Positions 17,871 to 26,102 of a DNA stretch of 64,000 nt are shown here, piece by piece; position 1 is the stretch's first letter, and each line of letters starts with the position of its first letter. The stretch spans positions 992,001 to 1,056,000 of the forward strand of contig NC_019902.2 in NCBI RefSeq assembly GCF_000321415.2, read 5' to 3'. A program made the position numbers and the translations under genes. The notes under the pieces are model-generated. The model saw only the letters and a list, made by a program, of their open reading frames with translations, had not been told where the DNA came from and searched no databases. Origin of the DNA: Thioalkalivibrio nitratireducens DSM 14787 (lineage in GTDB: Bacteria > Pseudomonadota > Gammaproteobacteria > Ectothiorhodospirales > Ectothiorhodospiraceae).

Positions 17871-18938
17871 TGGATCCTGAACGATGCGGTGCACCAGTTT
17901 CAGCTTCTCGATCGCGAGAGGGGCGAGGACGAACGGGTAGGCATCGGCGTGGCCCATGCTTCGGTTCAGGTTGTTGAGCGCGAAGGCCAGCGGCAGCCAA
18001 TGCTCGAGAATCGGCGCGAAGTCGCCCGGCGCGTAGGCGTCGAAGGCCGGCGCTGTCTGCGGTGACCCGGTCTCGTCCAGGCCGTTACCGACGGTCACGC
18101 CGAAGTGCCGCGCCGTGTCCAGCGTGTCGACGATATGCAGGTAGTGTGCCCAGGTTTCGGCCCAGTCCTCCCAGGGATGACTGCTGGCATACGCACTGAC
18201 ATGGCGCTGCTGCCAATCCGCGCGGGCGCCCCGTGCGTGGTGGGTTTCCAGTGCCTGCGTGTAATCCATGGTCTCGTCTCCGAACACGGCCCGTACCTCA
18301 CCTAGCCAGTGGGTATCCCGGACCAGCCGGTCCCAATAGTAATGGCCGGATTCGTGCCGGAAATGTCCGAGGATCGTCCGGTACGGCTCTGCCATGTCCC
18401 GACGCATCCGCTCGCGCGTGACCGGATCCGCCTCCGCGATATTGAGGGTGATCAAGCCGTTGGCATGGCCGGTCATAACCGCGCCGGTCTCGCGGAAACT
18501 GGGCTCGCTGTCGGCGAGAAAGTCGAACGCGAGCCCCGCGGGATCCCGGTACTTCGGCTGCACCGGAAGACCGAGCCGGATCAGGCTGTAGACCAGGCGC
18601 CGTTTCTGGGATTCCAGTGTCTGCCACAGGTTCTTGTTGCCAGCGATGTCCAGATTCGGAATCGTGCGGTTGAGGCGGCAGGAGGCGCACCGGGCATCCT
18701 GCTCGTGCTCCGGCACCATCCAGTTGCAGACCCCGTAGTCGGCGGAATTGGCACACAGCCGGTAACGCGGTCCGCCCGGCGGTGCCGCCAGCGCGGTGAA
18801 GACGTTGCCGCCCTCCGGCTCAAGGGCGGAGATCTCAAGACGGTCCGGCAGAAAGCCCAGCGGGCGTCCGCAGCGTGTGCAGACGACGTTTTCGAAGTAC
18901 AGGCGGTGGCCGCAGGACTGGCAGCGATAGAGTTGCAT
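17835..18938 (-). CDS. Putative zinc-binding metallopeptidase with N-terminal zinc ribbon
   Basis: This is a 367-residue cytoplasmic protein. It opens with a CxxC...CxxC zinc ribbon (YRCQSCGHRLYFENVVCTRCGRPLG), then a second Cys cluster (RLCANSADYGVC with CASC). The metallopeptidase part has HESGHYYWDRL, an HExxH motif near residue 203, and a downstream acidic stretch (WEDWAETWAHYLHIVDTLDT) typical of the DUF2248/PF15887 family. The last 11 residues (LTVMASGHPAT) and the stop come from an intergenic repeat, so the native C-terminus may have been replaced. GGAGG precedes the ATG at 18938, and a perfect 8-bp hairpin lies in its leader. The substrate is unknown. Confidence 0.86.
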   Translation of the reverse strand: MQLYRCQSCGHRLYFENVVCTRCGRPLGFLPDRLEISALEPEGGNVFTALAAPPGGPRYRLCANSADYGVCNWMVPEHEQDARCASCRLNRTIPNLDIAGNKNLWQTLESQKRRLVYSLIRLGLPVQPKYRDPAGLAFDFLADSEPSFRETGAVMTGHANGLITLNIAEADPVTRERMRRDMAEPYRTILGHFRHESGHYYWDRLVRDTHWLGEVRAVFGDETMDYTQALETHHARGARADWQQRHVSAYASSHPWEDWAETWAHYLHIVDTLDTARHFGVTVGNGLDETGSPQTAPAFDAYAPGDFAPILEHWLPLAFALNNLNRSMGHADAYPFVLAPLAIEKLKLVHRIVQDPLTVMASGHPAT

Positions 18939-18962
18939 GGCTTCATGTCCTCCGGGAGGTGC

Positions 18963-18985
18963 GCGGACCGCTAACGACGGTCCGC
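18963..18985 (-). promoter_or_regulatory. Perfect hairpin in the metallopeptidase leader
   Basis: The arms GCGGACCG and CGGTCCGC are perfectly complementary around a 7-base loop (CTAACGA). It lies 25 bp upstream of the metallopeptidase ATG, just before its Shine-Dalgarno sequence. There is no T-run on either side, so it is not a standard terminator. It could be an operator for a dimeric regulator or an RNA leader structure. Confidence 0.5.
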
Positions 18986-19123
18986 AGACACAGTATCACG
19001 GCCCCGGGGCAGGTCGACGTGTGCGATCTCCTGCCGGGCCGCGGTGCCGGCGCGTGCAACGGCGCCTGTCCGGATGCGACAATCGGCTGGCGGCGAGGCG
19101 ATACGGAGCACCACTAGCGGGCC

Positions 19124-19489
19124 ATGCTGGAACATTTCAAGACCACTGTGGGGGCCATCGGCTGGACGCTGGAGGGCATCGGCGTCCTGGTGATCGTGAT
19201 CGGGAGTGTCATCGCGATCGGCCGGTTTCTGCGTCAATGCTGGATCGATGACGAACGCGGGCACGCCTACCACGAATTCCGGGTGGGTCTGGGGCGTTCG
19301 ATCCTGGTGGGTCTGGAATTCCTGATCGCCGGCGATATCATTCGGACGGTGGTGGTCGATCAGACCCTCGAGGCGTTGGGGAGCCTAGCCATCATCATTT
19401 TCCTGCGAATCGTGCTCAGTTTCTCGCTCTTCCTCGAGATCGAGGGCCGGTGGCCGTGGCAGCCGCCGGCAGACCGGCCCCGCGCCTGA
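19124..19489 (+). CDS. DUF1622 family membrane protein
   Basis: This is a 121-residue protein with three hydrophobic segments (GVLVIVIGSVIAIG near residue 20, ILVGLEFLIAGDII near 65, and SLAIIIFLRIVLSFSLFLEIE near 87). The pattern FRVGLGRSILVGLEFLIAGDIIRTV and the ending EIEGRWPW are typical of the DUF1622 family, whose function is unknown. It is divergent from the metallopeptidase gene across 185 bp. The only candidate start with the full first helix is the ATG at 19124. Confidence 0.87.
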   Translation: MLEHFKTTVGAIGWTLEGIGVLVIVIGSVIAIGRFLRQCWIDDERGHAYHEFRVGLGRSILVGLEFLIAGDIIRTVVVDQTLEALGSLAIIIFLRIVLSFSLFLEIEGRWPWQPPADRPRA

Positions 19490-19789
19490 ACATCGGATGG
19501 CACCGTTGCCGGCATCCGCCCACACGGGTCGACCACACGCCTTTTCCAGGGAAAGCACACGCCCCGGCCGGTGGCTGGACGCCGGTGGCTGGACGCCCAT
19601 AACCCCACTATATTCCAGTGAGTATCGGGTCAAGAGGCTGGGTCGACCGCTGCGCACGCCAACCGTCGTTCGCGGTGTCGGGATGGAACCATGCCCCGTC
19701 ACTCGGCCTGGATACGTCCGGAGCTGCGCGATAGACGTGGCTGACGCATTCCGGCGTTCAAGAGTGCCAGCGAGAAGAGGAGAACGACC
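19490..19789. other. Intergenic stretch with a 14-bp tandem duplication
   Basis: This 300-bp stretch shows no gene. CCGGTGGCTGGACG is present twice in tandem at 19568-19595. The sequence just before the dodecin gene carries its Shine-Dalgarno sequence (GAGGAG, 19778-19783). Confidence 0.55.
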
Positions 19790-19990
19790 ATGACTGTAGC
19801 AAAGGTGACGGAGATCACGGCGGAATCCACCGAGAGCTTCGAAGATGCGATCCGCCAGGGAATCGAGCGAGCGTCCGAGACCCTGCACGGAATCCGTGGT
19901 GCCTGGGTCAAGGAGCAGAAGGTCCGGGTGGAGAGCGGCAAGATCACCAGCTACCGGGTCGATTTGAAGGTAACCTTCGTACTCGACTGA
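19790..19990 (+). CDS. Dodecin
   Basis: This is a 66-residue dodecin, a small protein that assembles into a hollow dodecamer binding flavin (or CoA) pairs and acting as a flavin store. The opening VAKVTEITAESTESFEDAIRQGIERA and the flavin-stacking segment GAWVKEQKVRVESGKIT are standard, including the Trp that stacks on the isoalloxazine ring. A strong GAGGAG precedes the ATG. Flavin buffering fits a stress-related neighbourhood. It is monocistronic as far as can be seen. Confidence 0.95.
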   Translation: MTVAKVTEITAESTESFEDAIRQGIERASETLHGIRGAWVKEQKVRVESGKITSYRVDLKVTFVLD

Positions 19991-20324
19991 CGGGCGGCCA
20001 TGGCTCCGGCCGGAAAGCCGCGACGGGACGGCCGACGGCCCCGTGCGGGCGCCGATGGGTGTGACGGTCGACAAGATTCGTGGACCCTGAGATCGAGAAC
20101 CAGACCCGCCTGTGTAGCGGCCGGGTCAGGGCCGCTACGGCACTCTGGCGCTGAACCGAGGGACGCGGATGCCGTGGATGTTGCTCGGCAAACTCGGATA
20201 TTCGCAGTAATCAAGCCTTGAGGCGCCGTATTCGATCAGGATCCAGCGCAATCCCGCGGCCGCAGCTAGACCCTCCGGCACACAGTAGCCGCTACTGCAT
20301 GACATCACACCTTCAGGAGTCGAT

Positions 20325-20545
20325 GTGGCACAGAACGTTTTCATCATCGGTGCCGATCCGTTCAACATGCTAAAGATGAGGGAAGGTCGAGATCGACGCC
20401 GACTATCAGCTCCATGAGCTCCTGAGCTTTGACGAAGTGAAGGGAAAGGGGTTCTATCTAGTGGAGCAGTGCCTTGCGAAGGCGAGGGAACGTCTCCGGG
20501 ATTTCGAAGGTTCGATGATTTCCAAGTGGCGTGACTCGCCCCATG
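20325..20545 (+). pseudogene. Remnant of an ATP-grasp-type protein N-terminus (frameshifted)
   Basis: From the GTG at 20325 (with AGGAG just upstream) the frame reads VAQNVFIIGADPFNMLKMREG, then breaks. A second frame continues as EIDADYQLHELLSFDEVKGKGFYLVEQCLAKARERLRDFEG. Joined across one frameshift near 20390 these resemble, from memory, the N-terminal pre-ATP-grasp domain of uncharacterised biotin-carboxylase-like proteins (FVVGLDxFN... LREF pattern). Nothing similar follows, so the gene is truncated as well. The family assignment is tentative; the frameshifted coding character is clearer. Confidence 0.5.
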
Positions 20546-20630
20546 CCGACAAGAACGATCACGGTGATGGACGGCGTCCCGAAAATGGAGCACCGGCCCG
20601 AGCCCCCCGACCCCCCGACCCCGAACCGGA

Positions 20631-21137
20631 TCACTCAGCCGCTTCCATACGGCGGGCAATGTCGCACGGTAACTCTGCACCGTTCGGCAGGTTGCCGATA
20701 TAACGGCTCGACCTCGGCCGCAATTCTTGGTCGAGGTCGTAGACGAGCGGTACGCCAACCGGGATCTCCACGTGGGGGATGGCCGCGTCCGCGATCCCGT
20801 CCAGCATCTTCACCATGCCCTGGATCGAGTTGCCGTGTGCCGACACCAGCGGCGTGTGGCCCTTCTTCAGGGCCTGCACCACGGGGCCCCTCCCACGCCG
20901 GTTTCATGCGTGACACGGTGTCCTCCAGGCTCTCGCCGCGCGGCAGCCACTTTCGCGGTACCTCCGCATACCGCGGATCGTGCCCGGGAAAACGGGGATC
21001 CTTCGGGTCGAGCTGCGGCGGCATCGGCCGCCTGCTGGCTGCCGGTATCGGTCAGGTCGACGTCGGTTCCAGCCGGTGAAGAGGTTGGAGCGATTCCAGG
21101 AACTCTCTCCGTGCCGCAGCAGGATCAGTTGGGGCAT
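20631..21137 (-). pseudogene. gpmA: Decayed 2,3-bisphosphoglycerate-dependent phosphoglycerate mutase
   Basis: Three pieces of GpmA follow one another on the minus strand in different frames. First, from ATG 21137, MPQLILLRHGESSWNRSNLFTGW has the catalytic RHGES motif. Then 21024-20883 gives PKDPRFPGHDPRYAEVP with GESLEDTVSRM. Then 20882-20631 gives GHTPLVSAHGNSIQGMVKMLDGI with the second catalytic His, and GVPLVYDLDQ. The stretch between the first and second pieces, about 100 codons in the family, is missing, and at least two frameshifts separate the pieces. The remaining 507 bp is well short of the ~700-750 bp of an intact gene, so it cannot make active enzyme. Confidence 0.88.
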
Positions 21138-21354
21138 GGTGCATTTCTCTTGTGGCGGGACCAGCCGGAGAGCACCGGTGTCCCCTGATCTCTCGGATCC
21201 CATGGCCGCCATCCCGGTGCCGGGCCTGATCGGCGTCGGGATCATTCCCACGCAGGCAAGTTGCGACAGCTGGCCGAGCACCCGGGGCCCGAGAGCCGGA
21301 TGAACGCGCGGGTCCGATCCGGAGGAGAATGGAACATGGCGGAATGACGATTGA

Positions 21355-21386
21355 CCTATGAGTATAGGAACAATCCCCTATAGGGG
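21355..21386 (+). promoter_or_regulatory. Two adjacent inverted repeats upstream of ftsH
   Basis: CCTAT-GAGT-ATAGG (21355-21368) is followed 6 bp later by the perfect 12-bp palindrome CCCCTATAGGGG (21375-21386). They lie 22-54 bp before the chosen ftsH ATG. A TTGACC hexamer overlaps the first repeat and CCCCTATA resembles a heat-shock -10 element, but the spacing (18 bp) is longer than usual. This is a candidate operator or stress promoter only. Confidence 0.4.
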
Positions 21387-21408
21387 CCGCGGGAGGAAAC
21401 CCACCACG

Positions 21409-23352
21409 ATGAATCAGGGACGCGAGCGAGACTCACGAGAGGAATCGAAAGGCGGTCGGGGGCGCGGTTGGATCGGGGGCGCCGGGGATGGCAAGGGTAC
21501 CCGCAACGGCGTATGGGAGAAATGGCTGATCTTCGTCTGGTTGTCGCTCGCGATTCTCCTGGTTTTGCACTGGATCGACGAGCGCGAGCAGCCCCACCAC
21601 ACGGTCCTGACCTACAGCGAGTTTCTACGCGCGATCGAGGAAGGGCACGTTCGGGAAGTGACCCTGCGCGGGCAGGATGTGCGGGGCCGACTGACGGAGG
21701 CCGGCCGCGAAGCGCTGGAGGTGGACGAACCCGGCTCGTTCGAGACGGTTCGTCCCGAATTGGCGGGCGAGGCCTTGCTGCAAGAGCTGCAGGAATTCGA
21801 CATCGATATCGCAGCGGAACCCGTGGAACCGCCGTGGTGGCAGCAGATGCTGGTTCGTGCGTTGCCATTTCTGCTGCTGCTGGCGCTGCTGGTGTGGTTC
21901 TGGGGCCGCGTGCAGCAGCGGGCGATGGCCGGGGGCGGTGGTCCGTTCGGATTCGGGAAGTCCACCGCGAAACGGGTACACAGCGAGGATAGCGACACCC
22001 GCATGGATGACGTGGCCGGATCCGAGAACGCGAAGAAGGAAATCATTGAGGTGGTGGAATTCCTGAAGAACCCCTCTCATTTCAAGGAGCTCGGGGCGCA
22101 GATTCCGCGCGGAATCCTGATGATGGGCCCACCCGGCACCGGCAAGACGCTGCTCGCCCGGGCGGTGGCGGGTGAGGCCGGTGTTCCGTTTTTCAACATC
22201 ACCGGTTCCGAGTTCATCGAGATGTTCGTGGGTATGGGGGCCTCCCGGGTTCGGGACCTGTTCCGGCGAGCCAAGGAGGAGGCGCCGTCGGTGGTTTTCA
22301 TCGACGAGCTCGACGCCATCGGGCGTTCCCGCGGCGCTGGCATGGGCGGCGGACACGATGAACGGGAGCAGACGCTGAACCAGATCCTGTCGGAAATGGA
22401 CGGTTTCGAGGGCGATGAGTCCGTGGTCGTGCTCGCCGCGACCAACCGGCCGGACGTGTTGGACAAGGCCTTGCTCCGGCCCGGCCGTTTCGATCGCAAG
22501 ATTACCCTGGAGAACCCGCACCGGGAGGCGCGCCGGGATATCCTGAAGGTGCACACGAAGTCGATCCCGCTTGCCGATGACGTGGACCTCGACCGCCTTG
22601 CCGCGGGAACCATCGGCTTCTCGGGTGCGGAACTTCGCAACCTCGCCAATGAGGCGGCGCTGTTCGCCGGGCGCAGAGGGCTGAAGCAGGTGGACTGGGC
22701 CTGTTTCTCCGATGCCCGGGACCGCATCCTTGTCGGTGAAACCCGCGAGCACGGACTGTCGGATCGGGATCGCCAGATCGTTGCGTACCACGAGTCGGGA
22801 CACGCTCTTCTGGCGTACCTGCTGCCCAAGGCCGATGCGCTCGAAAAGGTCACCGTGATCCCCCGCGGGCGCGCCCTCGGGGTGACGGCCCAGGTGCCAG
22901 AGGAGGAACGGTACAACTTCAGCGAGTCCTATCTGCGCGCCAAGATCGCAGTGATGTTCGGCGGGCGGCTGGCGGAATCGATCGTCTTCAACGAGGTGAG
23001 CAATGGAGCGGAAAACGACCTCCGCGAGGCCACGCGCCTGGCGCGAAGAATGGTTGCGCACTGGGGTATGAGCGAGCGCATCGGTCCCGTGTCGTTTCCC
23101 CAGCACCAACAGGAGGTCTTTCTCGGTCGGGAACTCGGCCATGAGCGCGAGCACAGTGAGTCCACCGCAGCCGCGATCGACGAGGAGATCAGAAAACTGC
23201 TGGGTGACATCGAGGCCAGCGCGCGGGAGACGCTGGAGAAACACCGTGGGGCGCTCGAAACGCTTGCCGAGGCCCTGAAGGAGCAGGAAACCCTGGAGGT
23301 GGAGGGGATCCGCGAGATCCTGAAGGGCAAGGTGCAGGAAGGCCAGGCGTGA
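21409..23352 (+). CDS. ftsH: ATP-dependent zinc metalloprotease FtsH (divergent paralog)
   Basis: This is a 647-residue membrane-anchored AAA+ protease that degrades misfolded or regulated membrane and cytosolic proteins. A ~35-residue hydrophilic Gly/Arg-rich N-terminus precedes helix 1 ([17 protein letters not shown]), then a periplasmic domain, then helix 2 ([16 protein letters not shown]). Walker A is GPPGTGKT near residue 240, Walker [12 protein letters not shown], the second region of homology [18 protein letters not shown], and the zinc motif HESGH near 461. ATG 21409 is chosen because GGGAGG lies upstream; ATG 21358 lies inside an inverted repeat. The N-terminal extension, lone location and accessory neighbours suggest a stress-related paralog rather than the housekeeping copy. 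Confidence 0.93.
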   Translation: MNQGRERDSREESKGGRGRGWIGGAGDGKGTRNGVWEKWLIFVWLSLAILLVLHWIDEREQPHHTVLTYSEFLRAIEEGHVREVTLRGQDVRGRLTEAGREALEVDEPGSFETVRPELAGEALLQELQEFDIDIAAEPVEPPWWQQMLVRALPFLLLLALLVWFWGRVQQRAMAGGGGPFGFGKSTAKRVHSEDSDTRMDDVAGSENAKKEIIEVVEFLKNPSHFKELGAQIPRGILMMGPPGTGKTLLARAVAGEAGVPFFNITGSEFIEMFVGMGASRVRDLFRRAKEEAPSVVFIDELDAIGRSRGAGMGGGHDEREQTLNQILSEMDGFEGDESVVVLAATNRPDVLDKALLRPGRFDRKITLENPHREARRDILKVHTKSIPLADDVDLDRLAAGTIGFSGAELRNLANEAALFAGRRGLKQVDWACFSDARDRILVGETREHGLSDRDRQIVAYHESGHALLAYLLPKADALEKVTVIPRGRALGVTAQVPEEERYNFSESYLRAKIAVMFGGRLAESIVFNEVSNGAENDLREATRLARRMVAHWGMSERIGPVSFPQHQQEVFLGRELGHEREHSESTAAAIDEEIRKLLGDIEASARETLEKHRGALETLAEALKEQETLEVEGIREILKGKVQEGQA

Positions 23353-23577
23353 ATTTTTTCGCGGCGCCCCGACGTCTGGGCGGTGGTCGAACCAGCAAAG
23401 CGCTGTGACCTCTGTCAGGCCCTGGCGACGAGTACCCCGTGATCATCCCGAGAGGGCGCATGCCTCTGGGCAGGAAAGGGAACCGGGGTGGACCGGGCAG
23501 GGGTGCCGTATGATTGATGACCCGCCGGTGGATCCCGCCCGGTTTCGGTAACCGCATGCCTGATGAGGACCTACTGC

Positions 23578-24816
23578 ATGGCCGGCTCTTCGGACATCAG
23601 GACAAACGGTTTCGCGGCATTGATGATCACGGTGTTCATCAATGCCCTGAACGACAATTTCTTCCGCCTTGTGTTCATCTTCCTCGCACTGCGCGTATAC
23701 GTCGCCGACGGGAATGGGACGTTCTACTACAGCCTGATCGGCTTCATCTTCCTGCTTCCTTTCGTGCTGTTTTCGCCGTATGCGGGATACGTCGGGGACC
23801 GATTCAGCAAGAAGGCCGTCATTGTCGGCACCCGGGTGGCCGAGGCCGTGGTGTTGATGACCGCGGCCCTGATGCTGACGCTGCACCATATGCCGGGTCT
23901 TTTCGTCGCCCTGTTCCTGATGGGGCTGCAGAGCACGTTCTTTAGTCCGGTGAAGTTCGGAATCCTCCCGGAGATCGTGCGCGAGGAGGAGCTCTCGAGG
24001 GCCAATGGCCACATGCAGCTGTGGACCTTCCTCGCGATCATCCTGGGGACCGCGCTCGCTGGATTCATCATGGAATGGGCCCGAGACGCGCTGTGGATTC
24101 CTGCGACGGTGATCGTGCTCCTCTCCCTTGTGGGTCTGGTGTCGAGCCTGTTTGTGCCCCATACCAGGGCCGGGGGTGATCCGGCCCCCTTCCGTCTGAA
24201 TGCATTCGCCGATGTTGCGGCGGCCATCGGGGAAATACGTCGTTTCCGCGTGCTGTTCCTGGTCGTGACGGGTATTGCCTGGTTCTGGGCACTTGGGACC
24301 CTGTACCAGCTTAACGTACCGATGTTCGCCGAGCTGCAGCTGCAGGTGGGCGAGATGCGCACTGGCATCATCCTCACGCTCTTGGCCGTGGGCATCGGCG
24401 TCGGCAGCATCCTCGCAGGCCACCTGGCCGGTGGCCGGATCGAGATGCGGCACGTGCCCGCGGGGATGCTTGCCGCGGGCGTGTTCAGCGTCCTCCTTTT
24501 CCTCGCGGGCGACAGCTATGCCGCTACTCTGGTCCTCTCCTTTCTGCTAGGAATCGGCGCGGGTTTCTTTATCGTGCCGATCTCCGCCTACCTCCAGAAT
24601 GAAAGTCCCGCGAGGAGGCGCGCCCGTTTCATCGCCGCAAGCAACTTCCTGGCCTTTTCCGCGATGCTCGTGGCACCCGTGCTGTTCTGGATCCTCACCG
24701 GGCCGCTGGGTGCCAAACCCGGCCACATTTTCGTGATTTCCGGCCTGGCCTCGGTGTTGGTTGGCGTCTACACGGTTCACCTCGCCTGGCGCGGCAGCCT
24801 GGAGGACGACTCCTGA
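23578..24816 (+). CDS. MFS transporter, LplT-like lysophospholipid carrier
   Basis: This is a ~412-residue major facilitator protein with about twelve hydrophobic helices. The first helix region TVFINALNDNFFR is typical of the LplT/Aas-linked group, as are the loop GYVGDRFSKKAVIVG and SPVKFGILPEIVREEELSRANG. LplT flips lysophospholipids inward for reacylation. Either ATG 23563 or ATG 23578 could be the start; the latter has GAGG at good spacing. A ligase-ACP-acyltransferase fusion lies 5.6 kb downstream (30451-33099), giving the second half of an LplT/Aas-type reacylation pair. Substrate is inferred from this pairing. Confidence 0.8.
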   Translation: MAGSSDIRTNGFAALMITVFINALNDNFFRLVFIFLALRVYVADGNGTFYYSLIGFIFLLPFVLFSPYAGYVGDRFSKKAVIVGTRVAEAVVLMTAALMLTLHHMPGLFVALFLMGLQSTFFSPVKFGILPEIVREEELSRANGHMQLWTFLAIILGTALAGFIMEWARDALWIPATVIVLLSLVGLVSSLFVPHTRAGGDPAPFRLNAFADVAAAIGEIRRFRVLFLVVTGIAWFWALGTLYQLNVPMFAELQLQVGEMRTGIILTLLAVGIGVGSILAGHLAGGRIEMRHVPAGMLAAGVFSVLLFLAGDSYAATLVLSFLLGIGAGFFIVPISAYLQNESPARRRARFIAASNFLAFSAMLVAPVLFWILTGPLGAKPGHIFVISGLASVLVGVYTVHLAWRGSLEDDS

Positions 24817-24872
24817 CCGCGAGAACTGGGACGCGTGCGTCCAAGCCCTGACAGAGGGGGTCAACTACCGGT

Positions 24873-24967
24873 CTAACTCTCATGCCCTCGGCCGCGAGGC
24901 ACCCCGAAGGATGAAACTACGATTATAAATCAGAGACATACGATTCTCGGGCGGCGTATTTTCACGC
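24873..24967 (-). repeat. 95-bp dispersed repeat, copy 2 (inverted)
   Basis: This is the reverse complement of 3447-3541 with only two mismatches. Directly downstream, 24970-25003 repeats part of the same unit in degenerate form (ATAAATCACAGATATATTATTCTCAGGCGGCG against ATAAATCAGAGACATACGATTCTCGGGCGGCG, positions compared by eye). The repeat abuts the cation-ATPase remnant, so it may mark the deletion or insertion border. Confidence 0.9.
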
Positions 24968-25003
24968 CATAAATCACAGATATATTATTCTCAGGCGGCG
25001 CCT

Positions 25004-25576
25004 TCCTTGTCGGTGTGCTGGTCTGGGGCCGCGATTGGGGCGAGATGCTGCTGGCGGTGGTGACAATCGCGGTCGCCTCGATTCCCGAGGGGCTGCCGGC
25101 GGTAGCGTCGGCTCCGGCGCACCGACGAGCCGCTGCTGACGGGCTTCATGCTGTGGCGCGTGGTCGTCGTCGGTGGCCTGCTGCTGCTCGGCACGGGTCT
25201 GCTGTTCCAGCAGGAGCAGGCGCGTGCCGACAGTACGCTCGAGTTTGCACGTACCCTTGCGGTGAACGTCCTGGTGGTAGGCGAGATCTTCTACCTGCTG
25301 AGCGCCCGCTTCTTCTGCGCACCGTCGTACACACTGAACGGGCTGTTCGGTGACCGCGTCGCCTTGCTGTTGATCGGCATTGCAATCGTGCTGCAGCTGC
25401 TGTTCACCTATGCACCGTTCATGAACGTCGTGTTCGGGACCGAGCCGCTGGACGCACAGGCGTGGATGCGTTGTATCGCCTTCGGGCTTGTGGTGTTCGT
25501 GGTGGTCGAGGCCGAGAAGGCCTTGGTTCGACGGCGCCAGCGGGATGGGGCCGTGAACAAGGTAGACGCAGCCTGA
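25004..25576 (+). pseudogene. P-type cation ATPase remnant with catalytic domains deleted
   Basis: The first piece (25006-25107) reads LLAVVTIAVASIPEGLPAV, the fourth membrane helix with the IPEGLP metal-site motif of P2-type ATPases. At about 25108 the frame changes, and TDEPLLTGFMLWRVVVVGG starts the C-terminal membrane region (cation_ATPase_C), which continues to the stop at 25576 with GLFGDRVALLLIGIAIVLQLLFTYAPFMN. The whole phosphorylation and nucleotide-binding part, which should carry DKTGTLT, is absent. An internal deletion plus a frameshift therefore left only membrane helices. The downstream piece starting at 25148 could still be read as a 142-residue ORF. Confidence 0.88.
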
Positions 25577-25740
25577 CTCGGGTCACACGGCGGGCCTCTA
25601 ACTGCGATGGCTCGCGTGAAGTTCAGCAGTGGAAGGAAGGTGCGCAGGGTCAGGGGTGTCTCGCCCACTGGATTCGGGAGCCAACCGCCGTGCGGGCTGT
25701 TGCCGCGCCACTGACAGCGCGGTGGCGTGCCGGTCCTCGC

Positions 25741-25800
25741 ACCATCGCCGATCAGCCCGTGATCCGCGATCGGCAGATAGCCGTCCCGAGGTTGCGGGGC
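25741..25800 (-). pseudogene. Short relic of a GH15 glycosidase N-terminus
   Basis: On the minus strand this stretch encodes DGYLPIADHGLIGDG, the conserved opening of GH15 proteins. It aligns with the start of the intact GH15 gene of this window (positions ~49208-49258; DGYLPIEEHGLIGDG) at about 41 of 50 bases. The frame is lost on both sides. It lies in the 526-bp gap between the ATPase remnant and the trehalose fusion gene; the rest of that gap shows no gene. Confidence 0.6.
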
Positions 25801-26102
25801 ATCTCAGAGATGTTCAACGGAACCCCTCCGATGGTGGGCTACAATGATGTCAGGAAACCCTGACCGCCGGTGGCGGGTGGCCCCGGAAGTGCAACCGCTT
25901 GTCCGGGCCGTGGGGCCGTGCGTGTAACGCCGTTCGCAGCTGCACCAGGGGTCCCAGCAAGAGACTGGGGTTCAGGCGAAGTCTGTCAATGCGCAGGCTG
26001 GCGCCTGGATGCCAGCGCTGTGCCGGTGACGGCGCGGAATCCCGGCTTCTGCGGCATCATCGCCGCGATCCGGAGCGCAATTCCATGTAGCCGGAGGCCC
26101 CG

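Noticed and set aside
20135-20758. 207-codon minus-strand frame over the ATP-grasp remnant.
   Set aside because: Composition is irregular and it overlaps remnants of two other genes. Its last ~60 residues look more protein-like, but I could not name a family.
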